From NCBI RefSeq assembly GCF_000566685.1, contig NZ_AZQN01000004.1, forward strand, positions 372,001 through 436,000: DNA of 64,000 bases, in the 5' to 3' direction. Below the pieces are notes generated by a model. The model was not told where the DNA came from and did no database searches. It worked only from the letters and a program-made list of their open reading frames with translations. The stretch comes from Dyadobacter tibetensis Y620-1 (lineage in GTDB: Bacteria; Bacteroidota; Bacteroidia; Cytophagales; Spirosomataceae). Below, piece after piece: positions 19,091 to 27,555 of the stretch (position 1 is the first letter of the stretch; every line of letters begins with the position of its first letter). Made by a program: the position numbers and the translations under genes.

Positions 19091-20215
19091 ATGAAGAAGG
19101 TGTTGTTTATAGATCGTGATGGTACTATCATTGTAGAGCCACCGATCGACTTTCAGGTCGACTCTCTTGAAAAGTTGGCCTTTTTACCCGGAGCCATTTC
19201 GAATCTGAGGAAAATTGCGGAAGAAACCGACTACGAACTCGTGATGGTTACCAACCAAGATGGTCTGGGAACCGACTCCTTTCCGGAAGACACTTTCTGG
19301 CCTGCCCAAAATAAAATGCTGGCCATCCTAGAAGGTGAGGGTATTCAGTTCACCAAGATTCATGTAGACCGAAGCTTTCCAGAACAAAACCTCCCTTCCC
19401 GAAAACCAGGGACGGCCATGCTCACTGAATATTTCAGCGACGAATATGACCTGGCCAATAGCTACGTGATTGGGGACCGTCTGACCGATGTGCAGTTGGC
19501 GGTAAACCTAGGCTCCAAAGCTATCTACTTAGCCTCCGACGAACAAGCCCGACAGTGCGACCCTGAACTGACCCCACACCTTAGCTTTGTATCCACTGAC
19601 TGGAATGCTATCTATGAACATTTAAAGCTACCCTCCCGCATCGCCGTGGTACAGCGCGAAACAAAAGAGACAGAAATTAGTATCGAACTCAATTTGGATG
19701 GAAGCGGGCTGTCGGACATACATACCGGCCTAGGATTCTTCGATCATATGCTGGACCAACTCGCTCGACACTCCGGAGCAGACTTAAAAATCAGGGTAAA
19801 AGGAGATCTACATATTGATGAGCACCATACCATCGAAGATACTGCACTGGCGCTTGGCGAAGCATACAAAAAGGCTTTAGGTGATAAGCGCGGCATTAGT
19901 CGCTACGGCTATCTATTACCAATGGACGAGGCTCTGGCACAGGTGGCCATAGATTTTTCAGGTCGACCATGGATGGTGTGGGATGCAGAGTTTAAAAGAG
20001 AGCGTATTGGAGAGATGCCTACCGAAATGTTTCATCACTTCTTTAAGTCCTTCTCGGATACTTCGCTTTCAAACTTAAATATTAAGGTGGAAGGTGATAA
20101 TGAACATCATAAAATCGAAGCCATCTTTAAAGCCTTTGCAAAAGCGATTAAAATGGCCGTGAAACGGGATTTGAAGGCCCTTGACGTCTTACCCTCTACA
20201 AAAGGTGTTTTGTAA
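19091..20215 (+). CDS. hisB: Bifunctional histidinol-phosphatase / imidazoleglycerol-phosphate dehydratase
   Basis: Catalyses two histidine-synthesis steps. From the ATG at 19091 the protein is 374 residues and opens [14 protein letters not shown], the HAD phosphatase motif with Asp8 and Asp10; an open frame runs further upstream to 18956 but encodes no family sequence, so this ATG is preferred. The phosphatase ends near residue 165. The dehydratase domain then shows [34 protein letters not shown] (metal-binding His pairs), [12 protein letters not shown] and [20 protein letters not shown]. The other his genes are not in the window, so hisB is detached from a his operon here. Confidence 0.96.
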   Translation: MKKVLFIDRDGTIIVEPPIDFQVDSLEKLAFLPGAISNLRKIAEETDYELVMVTNQDGLGTDSFPEDTFWPAQNKMLAILEGEGIQFTKIHVDRSFPEQNLPSRKPGTAMLTEYFSDEYDLANSYVIGDRLTDVQLAVNLGSKAIYLASDEQARQCDPELTPHLSFVSTDWNAIYEHLKLPSRIAVVQRETKETEISIELNLDGSGLSDIHTGLGFFDHMLDQLARHSGADLKIRVKGDLHIDEHHTIEDTALALGEAYKKALGDKRGISRYGYLLPMDEALAQVAIDFSGRPWMVWDAEFKRERIGEMPTEMFHHFFKSFSDTSLSNLNIKVEGDNEHHKIEAIFKAFAKAIKMAVKRDLKALDVLPSTKGVL

Positions 20216-20259
20216 GATTTTTTTTATCAATGTGAACTCCCATTTCACGTTTTTTACCT

Positions 20260-20267
20260 AAATTTGC
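20260..20267 (+). promoter_or_regulatory. Candidate -7 box (TAAATTTG)
   Basis: Matches TAnnTTTG exactly, in the 81-bp gap after hisB and upstream of the 34-codon reading frame. No clear TTTG at -33. Confidence 0.4.
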
Positions 20268-20296
20268 CCTTATTGAATACGAAAACCGGATAGTTT

Positions 20297-20401
20297 ATGT
20301 ATATGACCATTATCATGATCGCCTTTTATGTAGTGTTATTGACCTCTGCTTTTCTTGTAGGGCGATGGCTGGAAAACCACGAAAAAGGGTGGAAAGCATA
20401 A
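20297..20401 (+). CDS. 34-residue single-pass membrane peptide
   Basis: Short open frame with ATG at 20297 (second ATG at 20303): one hydrophobic helix (TIIMIAFYVVLLTSAFLVG, about 4-22) then a polar tail RWLENHEKGWKA. A strong hairpin terminator begins 10 bp after the stop, and a TAAATTTG box resembling the Bacteroidota -7 element is 29 bp upstream at 20260-20267, so this looks like a complete small transcription unit. No family was recognised. It has the build of small accessory subunits of membrane enzymes, but that is only an analogy. Real existence needs conservation evidence. Confidence 0.5.
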   Translation: MYMTIIMIAFYVVLLTSAFLVGRWLENHEKGWKA

Positions 20402-20410
20402 TATTTTATT

Positions 20411-20438
20411 AAAGGTTGTATACTTACAACCTTTTTTT
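20411..20438 (+). terminator. Terminator after the 34-codon gene
   Basis: AAAGGTTGTA / TACAACCTTT stem with a small loop, followed by eight T residues: a textbook intrinsic terminator, 10 bp past the small gene's stop. Confidence 0.88.
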
Positions 20439-20529
20439 TGTGGGTCATTTATAATGATTCGTTAATTAAAACTTATAAGTCTAAAGCGCAATAATATTTG
20501 CATTTGGAACGTTTTGTTGCTATTTTGAG

Positions 20530-20859
20530 TTGAAAAATAGTAAAAGACAGAATTCTATACCCTTGAAAAATATACTCATCATATTCATAACCTTGACTTT
20601 TCTATGCTCCTATACGGGCATTAGTCAACAATTGCTTTCTATGAGCAAGGTGAGTATGCTTTGTGAGTCTGATAATTGTGAGAGCGAGACCATTGAAAAT
20701 CAGCAACTCATGGAGGACGATCATATTATTGGTTTCTCCATTGATTTTTTCAACTACCTCTCTGCTCCTGTCAACAATTTTTTACCCTTTCATTATCGAG
20801 TGAGCTTCAATAAGGAAGTTCATCGCGTGATGCATTATCCCCCGCCGGAGCTGGGCTAA
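20530..20859 (+). CDS. Hypothetical exported protein
   Basis: Up to 109 residues; the family is not recognised. The start is uncertain: TTG at 20530 or the TTG at 20563, which gives a cleaner signal peptide (KNILIIFITLTFLCSYTGISQQ). The mature part is small and acidic with two closely spaced cysteines (LCESDNCESE), which could form a disulfide, then GFSIDFFNYLSAP, and a tail ending YPPPELG. It lies 121 bp upstream of the carbonic anhydrase gene in the same direction. No ATG start exists in frame at a sensible place, so confidence is moderate. Confidence 0.5.
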   Translation: MKNSKRQNSIPLKNILIIFITLTFLCSYTGISQQLLSMSKVSMLCESDNCESETIENQQLMEDDHIIGFSIDFFNYLSAPVNNFLPFHYRVSFNKEVHRVMHYPPPELG

Positions 20860-20980
20860 ATATTTTTATTAAAATTACTCTTCGACAGTGAACCGCCGTA
20901 CCAACAGGGTTAGGACGGAAATAATGCCACTATGTCAAGATTTTGTTAAATTATTTAGTCAATGAAAATTCGTTTTTCCT

Positions 20981-21634
20981 ATGGATCGCTCCTATAATAA
21001 GCTTTTTGAAAATAATGTTAAATGGGTGGCAGAAACTACTGCTGCTAATAAGGACTTCTTTACCGACCTGGCAAACGGTCAAAAACCTGAGTTCCTCTGG
21101 ATAGGCTGTTCCGATAGTCGGGTTCCCGCCAACCAGATTACCGGCACCAACCCGGGAGAGATATTTGTTCACCGTAATATTGCCAATATGGTCGTGCATA
21201 CGGATATGAACCTCCTGAGTGTAATTGATTATTCGGTAAACGTACTGGGAGTTAAACATATAATGGTTGTTGGCCATTATGGCTGTGGTGGTGTTAAAGC
21301 CGCTATGGGAAATGCTCAGGTAGGGCTTATCGACAACTGGTTACGCCATATCAAAGATGTGTACCGACTTCATGAGAAAGAGCTCGACTCAATCATTGAT
21401 GAGGATCTTCGCGCCGACCGATTGGTAGAACTCAACGTGATCGAGCAGGTATATAATTTGGGTAAAACATCCATTGTTCAAAATGCCTGGTCAAATAATA
21501 AACCCTTGCAGCTTCATGGTATTGTTTATGATATCAAAAATGGCCTTATGAAAGATTTGAAAGTATCGGCAGACGATAACTCTCATATCCGTTCAGTATA
21601 TCGTCTAAACCCAACATCCCGGAACGCCTCTTAA
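20981..21634 (+). CDS. can: Beta-class carbonic anhydrase
   Basis: Interconverts CO2 and bicarbonate in the cytoplasm. The 217-residue protein has the beta-class zinc site: Cys43 and the Asp45-Arg47 dyad in CSDSRVP, His99 and Cys102 in GHYGCGG. HRNIANMVVHTD and LQLHGIVYDIKNG also match. It is followed 42 bp later by a SulP anion transporter, a pairing that is widespread and suggests bicarbonate uptake and hydration handled together (known association; function here inferred). Confidence 0.96.
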   Translation: MDRSYNKLFENNVKWVAETTAANKDFFTDLANGQKPEFLWIGCSDSRVPANQITGTNPGEIFVHRNIANMVVHTDMNLLSVIDYSVNVLGVKHIMVVGHYGCGGVKAAMGNAQVGLIDNWLRHIKDVYRLHEKELDSIIDEDLRADRLVELNVIEQVYNLGKTSIVQNAWSNNKPLQLHGIVYDIKNGLMKDLKVSADDNSHIRSVYRLNPTSRNAS

Positions 21635-21676
21635 TCAAGCCTCATCAGTTAGGAAATCAAAGAATACAATCGTTTT

Positions 21677-23254
21677 ATGTCAAAATCTCATAATAATATA
21701 TTTGCCAATTTAAAATACGATCTTCCAGCGGGTCTGGTCGTATACCTGGTCGCATTACCCCTATGTTTAGGTGTAGCCTTAGCTTCCACAGGTCGTTCCG
21801 ACCTGCTTTTCTCCGGTATTATTGCCGGGTTTGTAGGCGGTATCGTGGTAGGATCATTAAGCGGGTCTTCCCTTGGTGTATCTGGGCCCGCGGCAGGTCT
21901 GGTGGTAATTGTACTGGGCGCCTTAGAAACCTTGGGCAGCTTTGAGGCTTTCCTGCTCGCCGTCGTCTTTGCCGGCGTCATACAGGTAGTTGCAGGCCTT
22001 CTGAAAGCGGGTATAGTAGGTTACTATTTTCCCTCATCCGTTATTAAGGGGATGCTCGCCGCCATTGGTATAACCCTAATTTTGAAGGAAATTCCACATG
22101 CCTTTGGATATGATGTGGATTATATGGGCGACCAGACTTTCGAACAGAGTGATGGCCAGAATACTTTTACCGAGCTAATTGCCGCCATGGATCATATTAG
22201 TATAGGAGCCATTATTATTTCAGTGGTCTCACTTGGGCTATTGATCCTTTTTGATAGACCCTTCATGAAGCGCATTCAGCTCTTCCGCTTCCTGCCAGGT
22301 GCGTTATTTGTAGTCCTTACGGGCGTATTACTAAATTTCCTTTTTGGAATGTTCGCACCAGAACTTGTTTTAGCTGGCGACCATCTGGTTCAACTCCCCG
22401 TAGCAGGAAATATTAACGAATTCTTTAGCTTCTTTAAAACACCTGATTTCTCGGCATTCAACAATCCCCAGGTATATACCGTGGCTATTACTCTTGCTAT
22501 TGTAGCCAGTCTGGAAACCTTGCTTTCTGTGGAGGCGACCGATAAACTTGATCCTTATAAAAGAAGTACGCCTACTAACCGGGAGCTAATAGCCCAGGGA
22601 ATAGGGAACATGACGTCCGGACTCATTGGAGGGTTGCCTATTACACAGGTGATCGTACGTAGTTCGGCAAATGTTGATTCGGGCGGACGTTCTAAAATGT
22701 CTACTATCTTCCATGGTAGTATCCTGCTACTTTCAGCCCTGCTAATTCCTGTATTGCTCAACTATATTCCTTTGGCGTCTCTGGCGGCTATCCTTTTGAT
22801 AGTTGGATACAAACTTTCGAAAATTGCCCTTTATAAATCTATGTTCAAACTGGGTAAAGAACAGTTTATACCATTCATTGTAACAGTTATCGCTATTCTT
22901 CTAACGGACTTGCTCAAAGGGATTGGTATTGGTATGGTTGTAGCCATTTATTTCATCCTGCGCAAAAACTTTCAGCATTCGTATCATTACGAGAAACAGG
23001 CGCATCAGGAAGGAGAAGTCATTAAACTCACTCTATCCGAAGAAGTCACCTTCCTCAATAAAGGAAGCATCAACGATACGCTGACCAATTTACCCGCTGG
23101 CTCTACCGTGATGATCGATGGCAGTAAGTCGGTAAATATTGATTATGACGTCTTGGAGATTATTCAAAATTTCCGGAACCATACTGCACCTTTGAAAAAT
23201 ATCACCGTGCTCACGCAAGGCATAGACGAGGTAGCCAGTACAGGCGGTCATTAA
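21677..23254 (+). CDS. SulP-family anion (probable bicarbonate) transporter
   Basis: Inner-membrane transporter of the SLC26/SulP family, 525 residues with 12-14 membrane segments. Family marks: the opening YDLPAGLVVYLVALPLCLGVALASTG (about 14-39, shown here only as the region), GSLSGSSLGVSGPAAGLV and the NRELIAQGIGNMTSGLIGGLPITQVIVRSSAN region near 300-335. The last 80 residues (LSEEVTFLNKGSI...VMIDGSKSVNIDYDV) form a short STAS-like domain. SulP proteins carry sulfate, bicarbonate or other anions; adjacency to a carbonic anhydrase makes bicarbonate the likeliest substrate, but this is inference. Confidence 0.93.
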   Translation: MSKSHNNIFANLKYDLPAGLVVYLVALPLCLGVALASTGRSDLLFSGIIAGFVGGIVVGSLSGSSLGVSGPAAGLVVIVLGALETLGSFEAFLLAVVFAGVIQVVAGLLKAGIVGYYFPSSVIKGMLAAIGITLILKEIPHAFGYDVDYMGDQTFEQSDGQNTFTELIAAMDHISIGAIIISVVSLGLLILFDRPFMKRIQLFRFLPGALFVVLTGVLLNFLFGMFAPELVLAGDHLVQLPVAGNINEFFSFFKTPDFSAFNNPQVYTVAITLAIVASLETLLSVEATDKLDPYKRSTPTNRELIAQGIGNMTSGLIGGLPITQVIVRSSANVDSGGRSKMSTIFHGSILLLSALLIPVLLNYIPLASLAAILLIVGYKLSKIALYKSMFKLGKEQFIPFIVTVIAILLTDLLKGIGIGMVVAIYFILRKNFQHSYHYEKQAHQEGEVIKLTLSEEVTFLNKGSINDTLTNLPAGSTVMIDGSKSVNIDYDVLEIIQNFRNHTAPLKNITVLTQGIDEVASTGGH

Positions 23255-23273
23255 TCCTCGGACGATAGATAGT

Positions 23274-23312
23274 AAATAGGGGTTGTCTTTTAGGACAGCC
23301 CCTATTTTTTTG
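23274..23312 (+). terminator. Terminator after the can-SulP pair
   Basis: AATAGGGGTTGTC / GACAGCCCCTATT stem (one G-U type pair) with a 6-base loop and a following T run, 20 bp past the SulP stop. Confidence 0.88.
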
Positions 23313-23334
23313 TCCTATAAAAATATAAATGCAC

Positions 23335-23370
23335 AAAAAAACCCGATACCAGATTGGCGTCGGGTCTTTT
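23335..23370 (-). terminator. Terminator of the ECF sigma operon
   Basis: On the minus strand GACCCGAC pairs with an ATCGGGTT arm, followed by a long T run, 17-50 bp past the last gene of the sigma operon. Confidence 0.75.
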
Positions 23371-23386
23371 ATATTACCGGTTCGAC

Positions 23387-23836
23387 TTAGTTGTTTGGTT
23401 TATTTTCTCTGTTATGTTTGAGCCGCTGAATCAGCATTTCATTAAATGTCCGTTCCGCTTTATAGAGTTCAGCTACCTGGCTGGCAGATATTACCTTCAA
23501 AAAGTTCTGCTGATATTCTTTTTCAAGATCTAATTCCCGCTGTTTTAACTCCTGAACCTCCTTTAGATTATTCAAGGCTTCCCGGTCGTCTAGCCCTTCG
23601 GCTCTTTTTTCACCGAAAATCTTTCGCTGCTCCCGGTGAATCTGACGCTTCTTCTGAGAATATTCATTATAAACAGGCCAGAAGGCTGCCGATTGTTCAG
23701 CAGTAAGATTGAGACGATTGGTAATAATTGCCACTTTCGCATCCTGTATGCGTTTCATATCATCGTTCGAATGACGCTGCGCATAGGCCGTGGCCGACAA
23801 CAACAAAACGAAAAATAAGCAACCAATACGTACCAT
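23387..23836 (-). CDS. Exported helical protein (Spy/CpxP-like)
   Basis: From the ATG at 23836 (preferred because the signal peptide VRIGCLFFVLLLSATAYAQ then starts properly; the frame stays open to 23863) the protein has 149 residues. The mature part is highly charged and helical: DDMKRIQDAKVAIITNRL, LTAEQSAAFWPVYNEYSQKK and QKQRELDLEKEYQQNFL-like helices. The 'LNLTAEQ...FWPVYNEY' pattern is shared by Bacteroidota proteins placed near the LTXXQ/Spy family of periplasmic chaperones. It is third in the ECF sigma operon, 43 bp after the putative anti-sigma gene, so it may be its sensed or induced component (inference). Confidence 0.72.
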   Translation of the reverse strand: MVRIGCLFFVLLLSATAYAQRHSNDDMKRIQDAKVAIITNRLNLTAEQSAAFWPVYNEYSQKKRQIHREQRKIFGEKRAEGLDDREALNNLKEVQELKQRELDLEKEYQQNFLKVISASQVAELYKAERTFNEMLIQRLKHNRENKPNN

Positions 23837-23879
23837 ATTTATTTTATTTAATAGCAATTCCATTTTCTATTTTGTTAGG

Positions 23880-24329
23880 TCAAATCGTTTCTAAATCTAT
23901 GGATGAAGACTCCTGTAATTGCTGCATAATCATATTCTCATCCATACCATCAAGATAAAACATGATTGTAGAGTCTGCATCAAAAGCATTTTGTATTACT
24001 TGTTGCTCGCTCAGATCGTAATAGCTCAGGTTTTGCTCTTCCAGATATTCAATTATAGTACCATCACTAATACCACTAAGTGGCTCATTACCCAAGGCTC
24101 CCTGTTGTTCTGGAAAAGTCACCCAAATCAGTGATGCAATCAGCAGCATAGCCGCTGCCGAACTTAATCCCCATTGCCAGTTTTTAAGCACCGATCCTTT
24201 AGGTACTACCCCTGGTTGAGAAGGTATTCTAGCCATAATCTCCTGAGGTAGCTCATCGAAATACCGTTCCGGTGCCCTGAAGGGAGGCTTTTTTTCGATA
24301 TCTTCTAACCGTAAACGTTTCTTATCCAT
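23880..24329 (-). CDS. Putative membrane anti-sigma factor
   Basis: From the ATG at 24329 (MDKKRLRLEDIEKKPPF) the protein has 149 residues: a basic cytoplasmic N-terminus with a PPFRAPERYFDELPQEIMARI motif (about 14-34) seen in Bacteroidota proteins encoded next to ECF sigma genes, one membrane helix (about 51-68, GLSSAAAMLLIASLIWV) and an acidic periplasmic tail (YLEEQNLSYYDLSEQQ, DGMDENMIMQQLQE). No zinc-binding HxxxCxxC anti-sigma motif. The position directly after the sigma gene supports the role; the sequence alone does not prove it. A start at 24383 is possible but adds an unlikely leader overlapping the sigma stop. Confidence 0.65.
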   Translation of the reverse strand: MDKKRLRLEDIEKKPPFRAPERYFDELPQEIMARIPSQPGVVPKGSVLKNWQWGLSSAAAMLLIASLIWVTFPEQQGALGNEPLSGISDGTIIEYLEEQNLSYYDLSEQQVIQNAFDADSTIMFYLDGMDENMIMQQLQESSSIDLETI

Positions 24330-24386
24330 GTTTTCCAATCTTTTCACTAAGCATTCGGGAGTTGGACTCCATTTGAAAGCCAAGGT

Positions 24387-24929
24387 TTAATCACTCGTAT
24401 TTAAATAGTCTTCAATTTTTTTGGTGGCCCAATGATAGGAGGCTTTCAAAGCGCCCACCGAAGTGCCGGTAATCTCCGAAATTTCTTCATAAGGGAGCTC
24501 CTCATAATATTTGAGATTGAACACGAGTCTTTGTTTCTCAGGAAGTTTTAATAGCGCTTTTTGTAACTTCAGCTGAATGGCATCCCCGCTGAGCTCTGGA
24601 TCCGATTCGAGTTTTTGAGATAGTTCGTTTTCTACGTCGTGTAAGGGGACAAAAAACCGGCGTTTCTTTTTATTTAAAAAATTAATGGCCTCGTTGCTCG
24701 CCACCCGATAGAGCCAGGTGTATATTTTTGAATCACCCCGAAACTTTTCTAAAGCATTCCACGCCTTAATAAAAACATCCTGAGTTATATCATTGGCATC
24801 ATCATGATCTACCACCATTTTACGTACTAACCAATAAACTTTCTGCTGATACTTACGCACCAGCTGGTTGAAAGCGTTACGACGCGTTTCAGGATCTTCA
24901 AATAGGGCTAGTAACTCTTCGTCTGACAT
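24387..24929 (-). CDS. ECF-type RNA polymerase sigma factor
   Basis: A 180-residue group IV sigma-70 factor. Region 2 (about 20-90) has FNQLVRKYQQKVYWLVRKMV, DANDITQDVFIKAWNAL (2.2, core binding) and SKIYTWLYRVASNEAINFLNKKKRR (2.3/2.4). Region 4 (about 120-175) has LPEKQRLVFNLKYYEELPYEEISEITGTSVGALKASYHWATKKI, with the helix-turn-helix that reads -35 sequences. It heads an operon with a membrane anti-sigma-like gene and a Spy-like gene, which suggests an envelope stress response. Confidence 0.94.
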   Translation of the reverse strand: MSDEELLALFEDPETRRNAFNQLVRKYQQKVYWLVRKMVVDHDDANDITQDVFIKAWNALEKFRGDSKIYTWLYRVASNEAINFLNKKKRRFFVPLHDVENELSQKLESDPELSGDAIQLKLQKALLKLPEKQRLVFNLKYYEELPYEEISEITGTSVGALKASYHWATKKIEDYLNTSD

Positions 24930-25035
24930 TCAATACAATTTGACAACCTATAACTATGTTGCGGAGCGATCTGACACGCCAGTAAGCAGCACAGCCACCA
25001 ATATTAATCGATTTTAACGATTTGGGCAAATAAAA

Positions 25036-25084
25036 TTAGAGTCTTGCGATAAGTCACCAGAATAGACTTAACACAAGACTCTAA
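25036..25084 (-). terminator. Terminator after the transketolase pair
   Basis: Long inverted repeat (TTAGAGTCTTG / CAAGACTCTAA with further inner pairing TAAGTC / GACTTA) followed on the minus strand by a T-rich stretch, 23 bp after the stop. Confidence 0.8.
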
Positions 25085-25106
25085 AGCCTGGATCTAAAGT
25101 TAGATC

Positions 25107-26060
25107 TTATTTTCTTGACATCACTTTTTTAGCGGCCTCCACGATATTGACTGCCGAAAGGCCATATTTCTCCATCAGCTGAGCGGGCGTACCACTTTCG
25201 CCGAAGCTATCGTCAACAGCAATATATTCTTGAGGAACGAGGTCGTGTTTTACAATAAGCTGGGCCACGCTGTCTCCCAATCCACCAATCCGGTTATGCT
25301 CTTCGGCCGTTACCACGCAACGGGTTTTAGCAATAGATTTCAAAATTGCTTCATCGTCCAGAGGCTTGATGGTATGGATATTAATGATTTCTGCATTAAT
25401 TCCTTCAGCAGCCAGGGTTTCCCCTGCCTGAATGGCCTCCCATACCATATGGCCTGTAGCGATGATGGTTACATCTGTACCTTCATTAACCATCCAGGCC
25501 TTTCCAATCTCAAATTTCTGATCGGCATCAGTAAATACGGGAATCACTGGACGGCCAAAGCGCAGGTATACCGGTCCTTCGTAATCGGCTATGGCAATGG
25601 TGGCTGCCTTGGTCTGGTTATAGTCACATGGGTTGATCACGGTCATTCCCGGAAGCATCTTCATCATGCCTATATCCTCCAGAATTTGGTGGGTGGCTCC
25701 ATCTTCACCTAAAGTTAAGCCTGCGTGAGAAGCGCAAATCTTAACGTTCTTTCCGGAATAAGCAACGCTCTGACGGATCTGGTCGTAAACCCGACCGGTA
25801 GCAAAATTGGCAAAAGTAGTTGCAAAAGGTATTTTTCCTCCAATGGTCAAACCGGCAGATACGCCGATCATATTCGCTTCCGAGATTCCGCATTGAATAA
25901 AGCGGTCTGGATTTTCTTTAATAAAAGGATCCAACTTCAGAGAGCCTACCAAGTCAGCACAAAGGGCTACAACATTTGGGTTGGACTTGCCAAGCTCATG
26001 CATCCCGGCCCCAAAGCCTGAGCGGGTATCTTTTTTTTCTGTGAACGTGTATTTTTTCAT
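25107..26060 (-). CDS. Transketolase, C-terminal subunit
   Basis: Second half of a two-subunit transketolase of the pentose phosphate pathway; carries the pyrimidine-binding and C-terminal domains. From ATG 26060 (MKKYTFTEKKDTR) 317 residues; an upstream ATG at 26099 would add 13 non-conserved residues. Motifs: CADLVGSLKLDPF, QCGISEANMIGVSAGL with the Glu that activates thiamine diphosphate (about 75-92), ICASHAGLTLGEDGATHQILED and YLRFGRPVIPVF. Works with the product of the upstream gene, 71 bp away. Confidence 0.94.
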   Translation of the reverse strand: MKKYTFTEKKDTRSGFGAGMHELGKSNPNVVALCADLVGSLKLDPFIKENPDRFIQCGISEANMIGVSAGLTIGGKIPFATTFANFATGRVYDQIRQSVAYSGKNVKICASHAGLTLGEDGATHQILEDIGMMKMLPGMTVINPCDYNQTKAATIAIADYEGPVYLRFGRPVIPVFTDADQKFEIGKAWMVNEGTDVTIIATGHMVWEAIQAGETLAAEGINAEIINIHTIKPLDDEAILKSIAKTRCVVTAEEHNRIGGLGDSVAQLIVKHDLVPQEYIAVDDSFGESGTPAQLMEKYGLSAVNIVEAAKKVMSRK

Positions 26061-26131
26061 TATATATCTTAAAAAATCTTGGTCTTGAATAAATATCACT
26101 GCAAGGCAGTATTATGGATCTCGTCTATGAC

Positions 26132-26998
26132 TTAATAGTCCCCCATGGTTTCCTCCAGTTGACCCAAGGCCGCAGCCAGTTGGTCGTCGTTCGGAGCAGT
26201 TCCATGCCATTTATGCGTCCCCATCATAAAGTCCACGCCAAAGCCCATGCCCGTATGAACCATTACCATAATGGGTCGCCCATGCCCTAAGCGAGACTTG
26301 GCTTCATAAAGTCCTTTCAACAGGGCTGCCATATCGTTGCCCTCCTCGATGGTCAATACCTCCCAGCCAAACGCTTCGTATTTTTTCACCAAATCCAGGT
26401 TATTCATTACTTCTACAGTAGGCCCATCAATCTGCTGACCATTCAAGTCAATAAAGGCGATGAGATTATCAACCTTATGGTGGGGTGCAAACATAGCAGC
26501 TTCCCATACCTGTCCTTCCTGTTGCTCTCCATCGCCCATCAGTACATAAACGGTACTCGGATCGTTATTCAGTTTTTTGGCCTTGGCAGCTCCCAGAGCT
26601 ACCGACATTCCCTGGCCCAATGACCCTGAAGCAATGCGAATTCCTTCCAAATGTTCGTGGGTAGTAGGATGTCCCTGCAGCCTTGTGTTCAGTTTACGGA
26701 AGGTAGCCATTTCTGGTACGGGGAAATACCCTTTACGGGCCAATACGCTATACCATACCGGAGAGATATGTCCATTGGAAAGAAAAAACATATCTTCATT
26801 CTTGCCATCCATATCGAAGACAGGCTTACCATCTTCTTCCTTAAGCTTCATTTGCTTAAAATAGAGGGCTACCAACAAATCGGCACATCCTAACGATCCA
26901 CCTGGATGCCCCGACTGGCAACCATGAACCATGCGTACGATATCCCTACGCACCTGTGAGGCAACTTTTTCTAATTGTTCAATTTCCATTTTTGTCAT
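26132..26998 (-). CDS. Transketolase, N-terminal subunit
   Basis: First half of the split transketolase; binds the diphosphate end of thiamine diphosphate. 288 residues. Seen: GCQSGHPGGSLGCADLLVALYF (about 26-47), SNGHISPVWYSVLARKGYF, GSLGQGMSVALGAAKAKKL and the ThDP/Mg motif GDGEQQEGQVWEAAMFA through LIAFIDLNGQQIDGPT. The split form is normal in many Bacteria and Archaea. A later start (MEIEQLEK, 26989) is equally possible. Confidence 0.94.
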   Translation of the reverse strand: MTKMEIEQLEKVASQVRRDIVRMVHGCQSGHPGGSLGCADLLVALYFKQMKLKEEDGKPVFDMDGKNEDMFFLSNGHISPVWYSVLARKGYFPVPEMATFRKLNTRLQGHPTTHEHLEGIRIASGSLGQGMSVALGAAKAKKLNNDPSTVYVLMGDGEQQEGQVWEAAMFAPHHKVDNLIAFIDLNGQQIDGPTVEVMNNLDLVKKYEAFGWEVLTIEEGNDMAALLKGLYEAKSRLGHGRPIMVMVHTGMGFGVDFMMGTHKWHGTAPNDDQLAAALGQLEETMGDY

Positions 26999-27096
26999 TA
27001 TTGATTAAAATATGGCCGTTATAAAGCAATTTATAAAGCCTGGGGAATTTGTAAAATTCGTAATTTGGGAAAGAATAATAAGACTCTATTTTGGCC

Positions 27097-27549
27097 TTAG
27101 GCCCCTACAATTTGATCGGTATGATTTTTGGTGTCGACCTTTTTAATAATCTCGGAGATTTTTCCTTCTTCATCGATTATAAAAGTCGTACGGGCGATCC
27201 CCATATAGGTTTTGCCATACATATTTTTCTCCACCCAAACCCCATAAGCCTCTACGATCTGATGATCCGTATCTGCCAATAAGGGAAAGGGTAATTCAAA
27301 CTTCTCTATAAATTTGGTATGAGATTTTTCATCGTCAGCGCTTACGCCCAATACAACATATCCTTGAGAAAGCAGGCGCTCATAGTTGTCGCGCAGATTG
27401 CAGGCTTGCGCCGTACAACCCGGTGTATTGTCCTTAGGATAAAAATACAATATCACCTTTTTACCCCTAAAAGAGGAGAGCGACAAGGCATTTCCGTTTT
27501 GATCTTTTCCGGTAAATTCCGGAGCCTTAGTTCCAATTTCTAATGCCAT
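27097..27549 (-). CDS. bcp: Thioredoxin-dependent peroxiredoxin (BCP/PrxQ)
   Basis: Reduces hydrogen peroxide and alkyl hydroperoxides using thioredoxin. 150 residues. The peroxidatic Cys45 is in PKDNTPGCTAQAC and the resolving Cys50 is four residues later, the PrxQ arrangement. YVVLGVSADDEKSHTKF, FPLLADTDHQIVEAYGVW and RTTFIIDEEGKI complete the family pattern. The gene lies 6 bp after the M23 peptidase gene. Confidence 0.96.
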   Translation of the reverse strand: MALEIGTKAPEFTGKDQNGNALSLSSFRGKKVILYFYPKDNTPGCTAQACNLRDNYERLLSQGYVVLGVSADDEKSHTKFIEKFELPFPLLADTDHQIVEAYGVWVEKNMYGKTYMGIARTTFIIDEEGKISEIIKKVDTKNHTDQIVGA

Positions 27550-27555
27550 AGCTGT

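Noticed and set aside
25230..25712. 160-residue plus-strand open frame
   Set aside because: Antisense to the transketolase C-terminal subunit gene.
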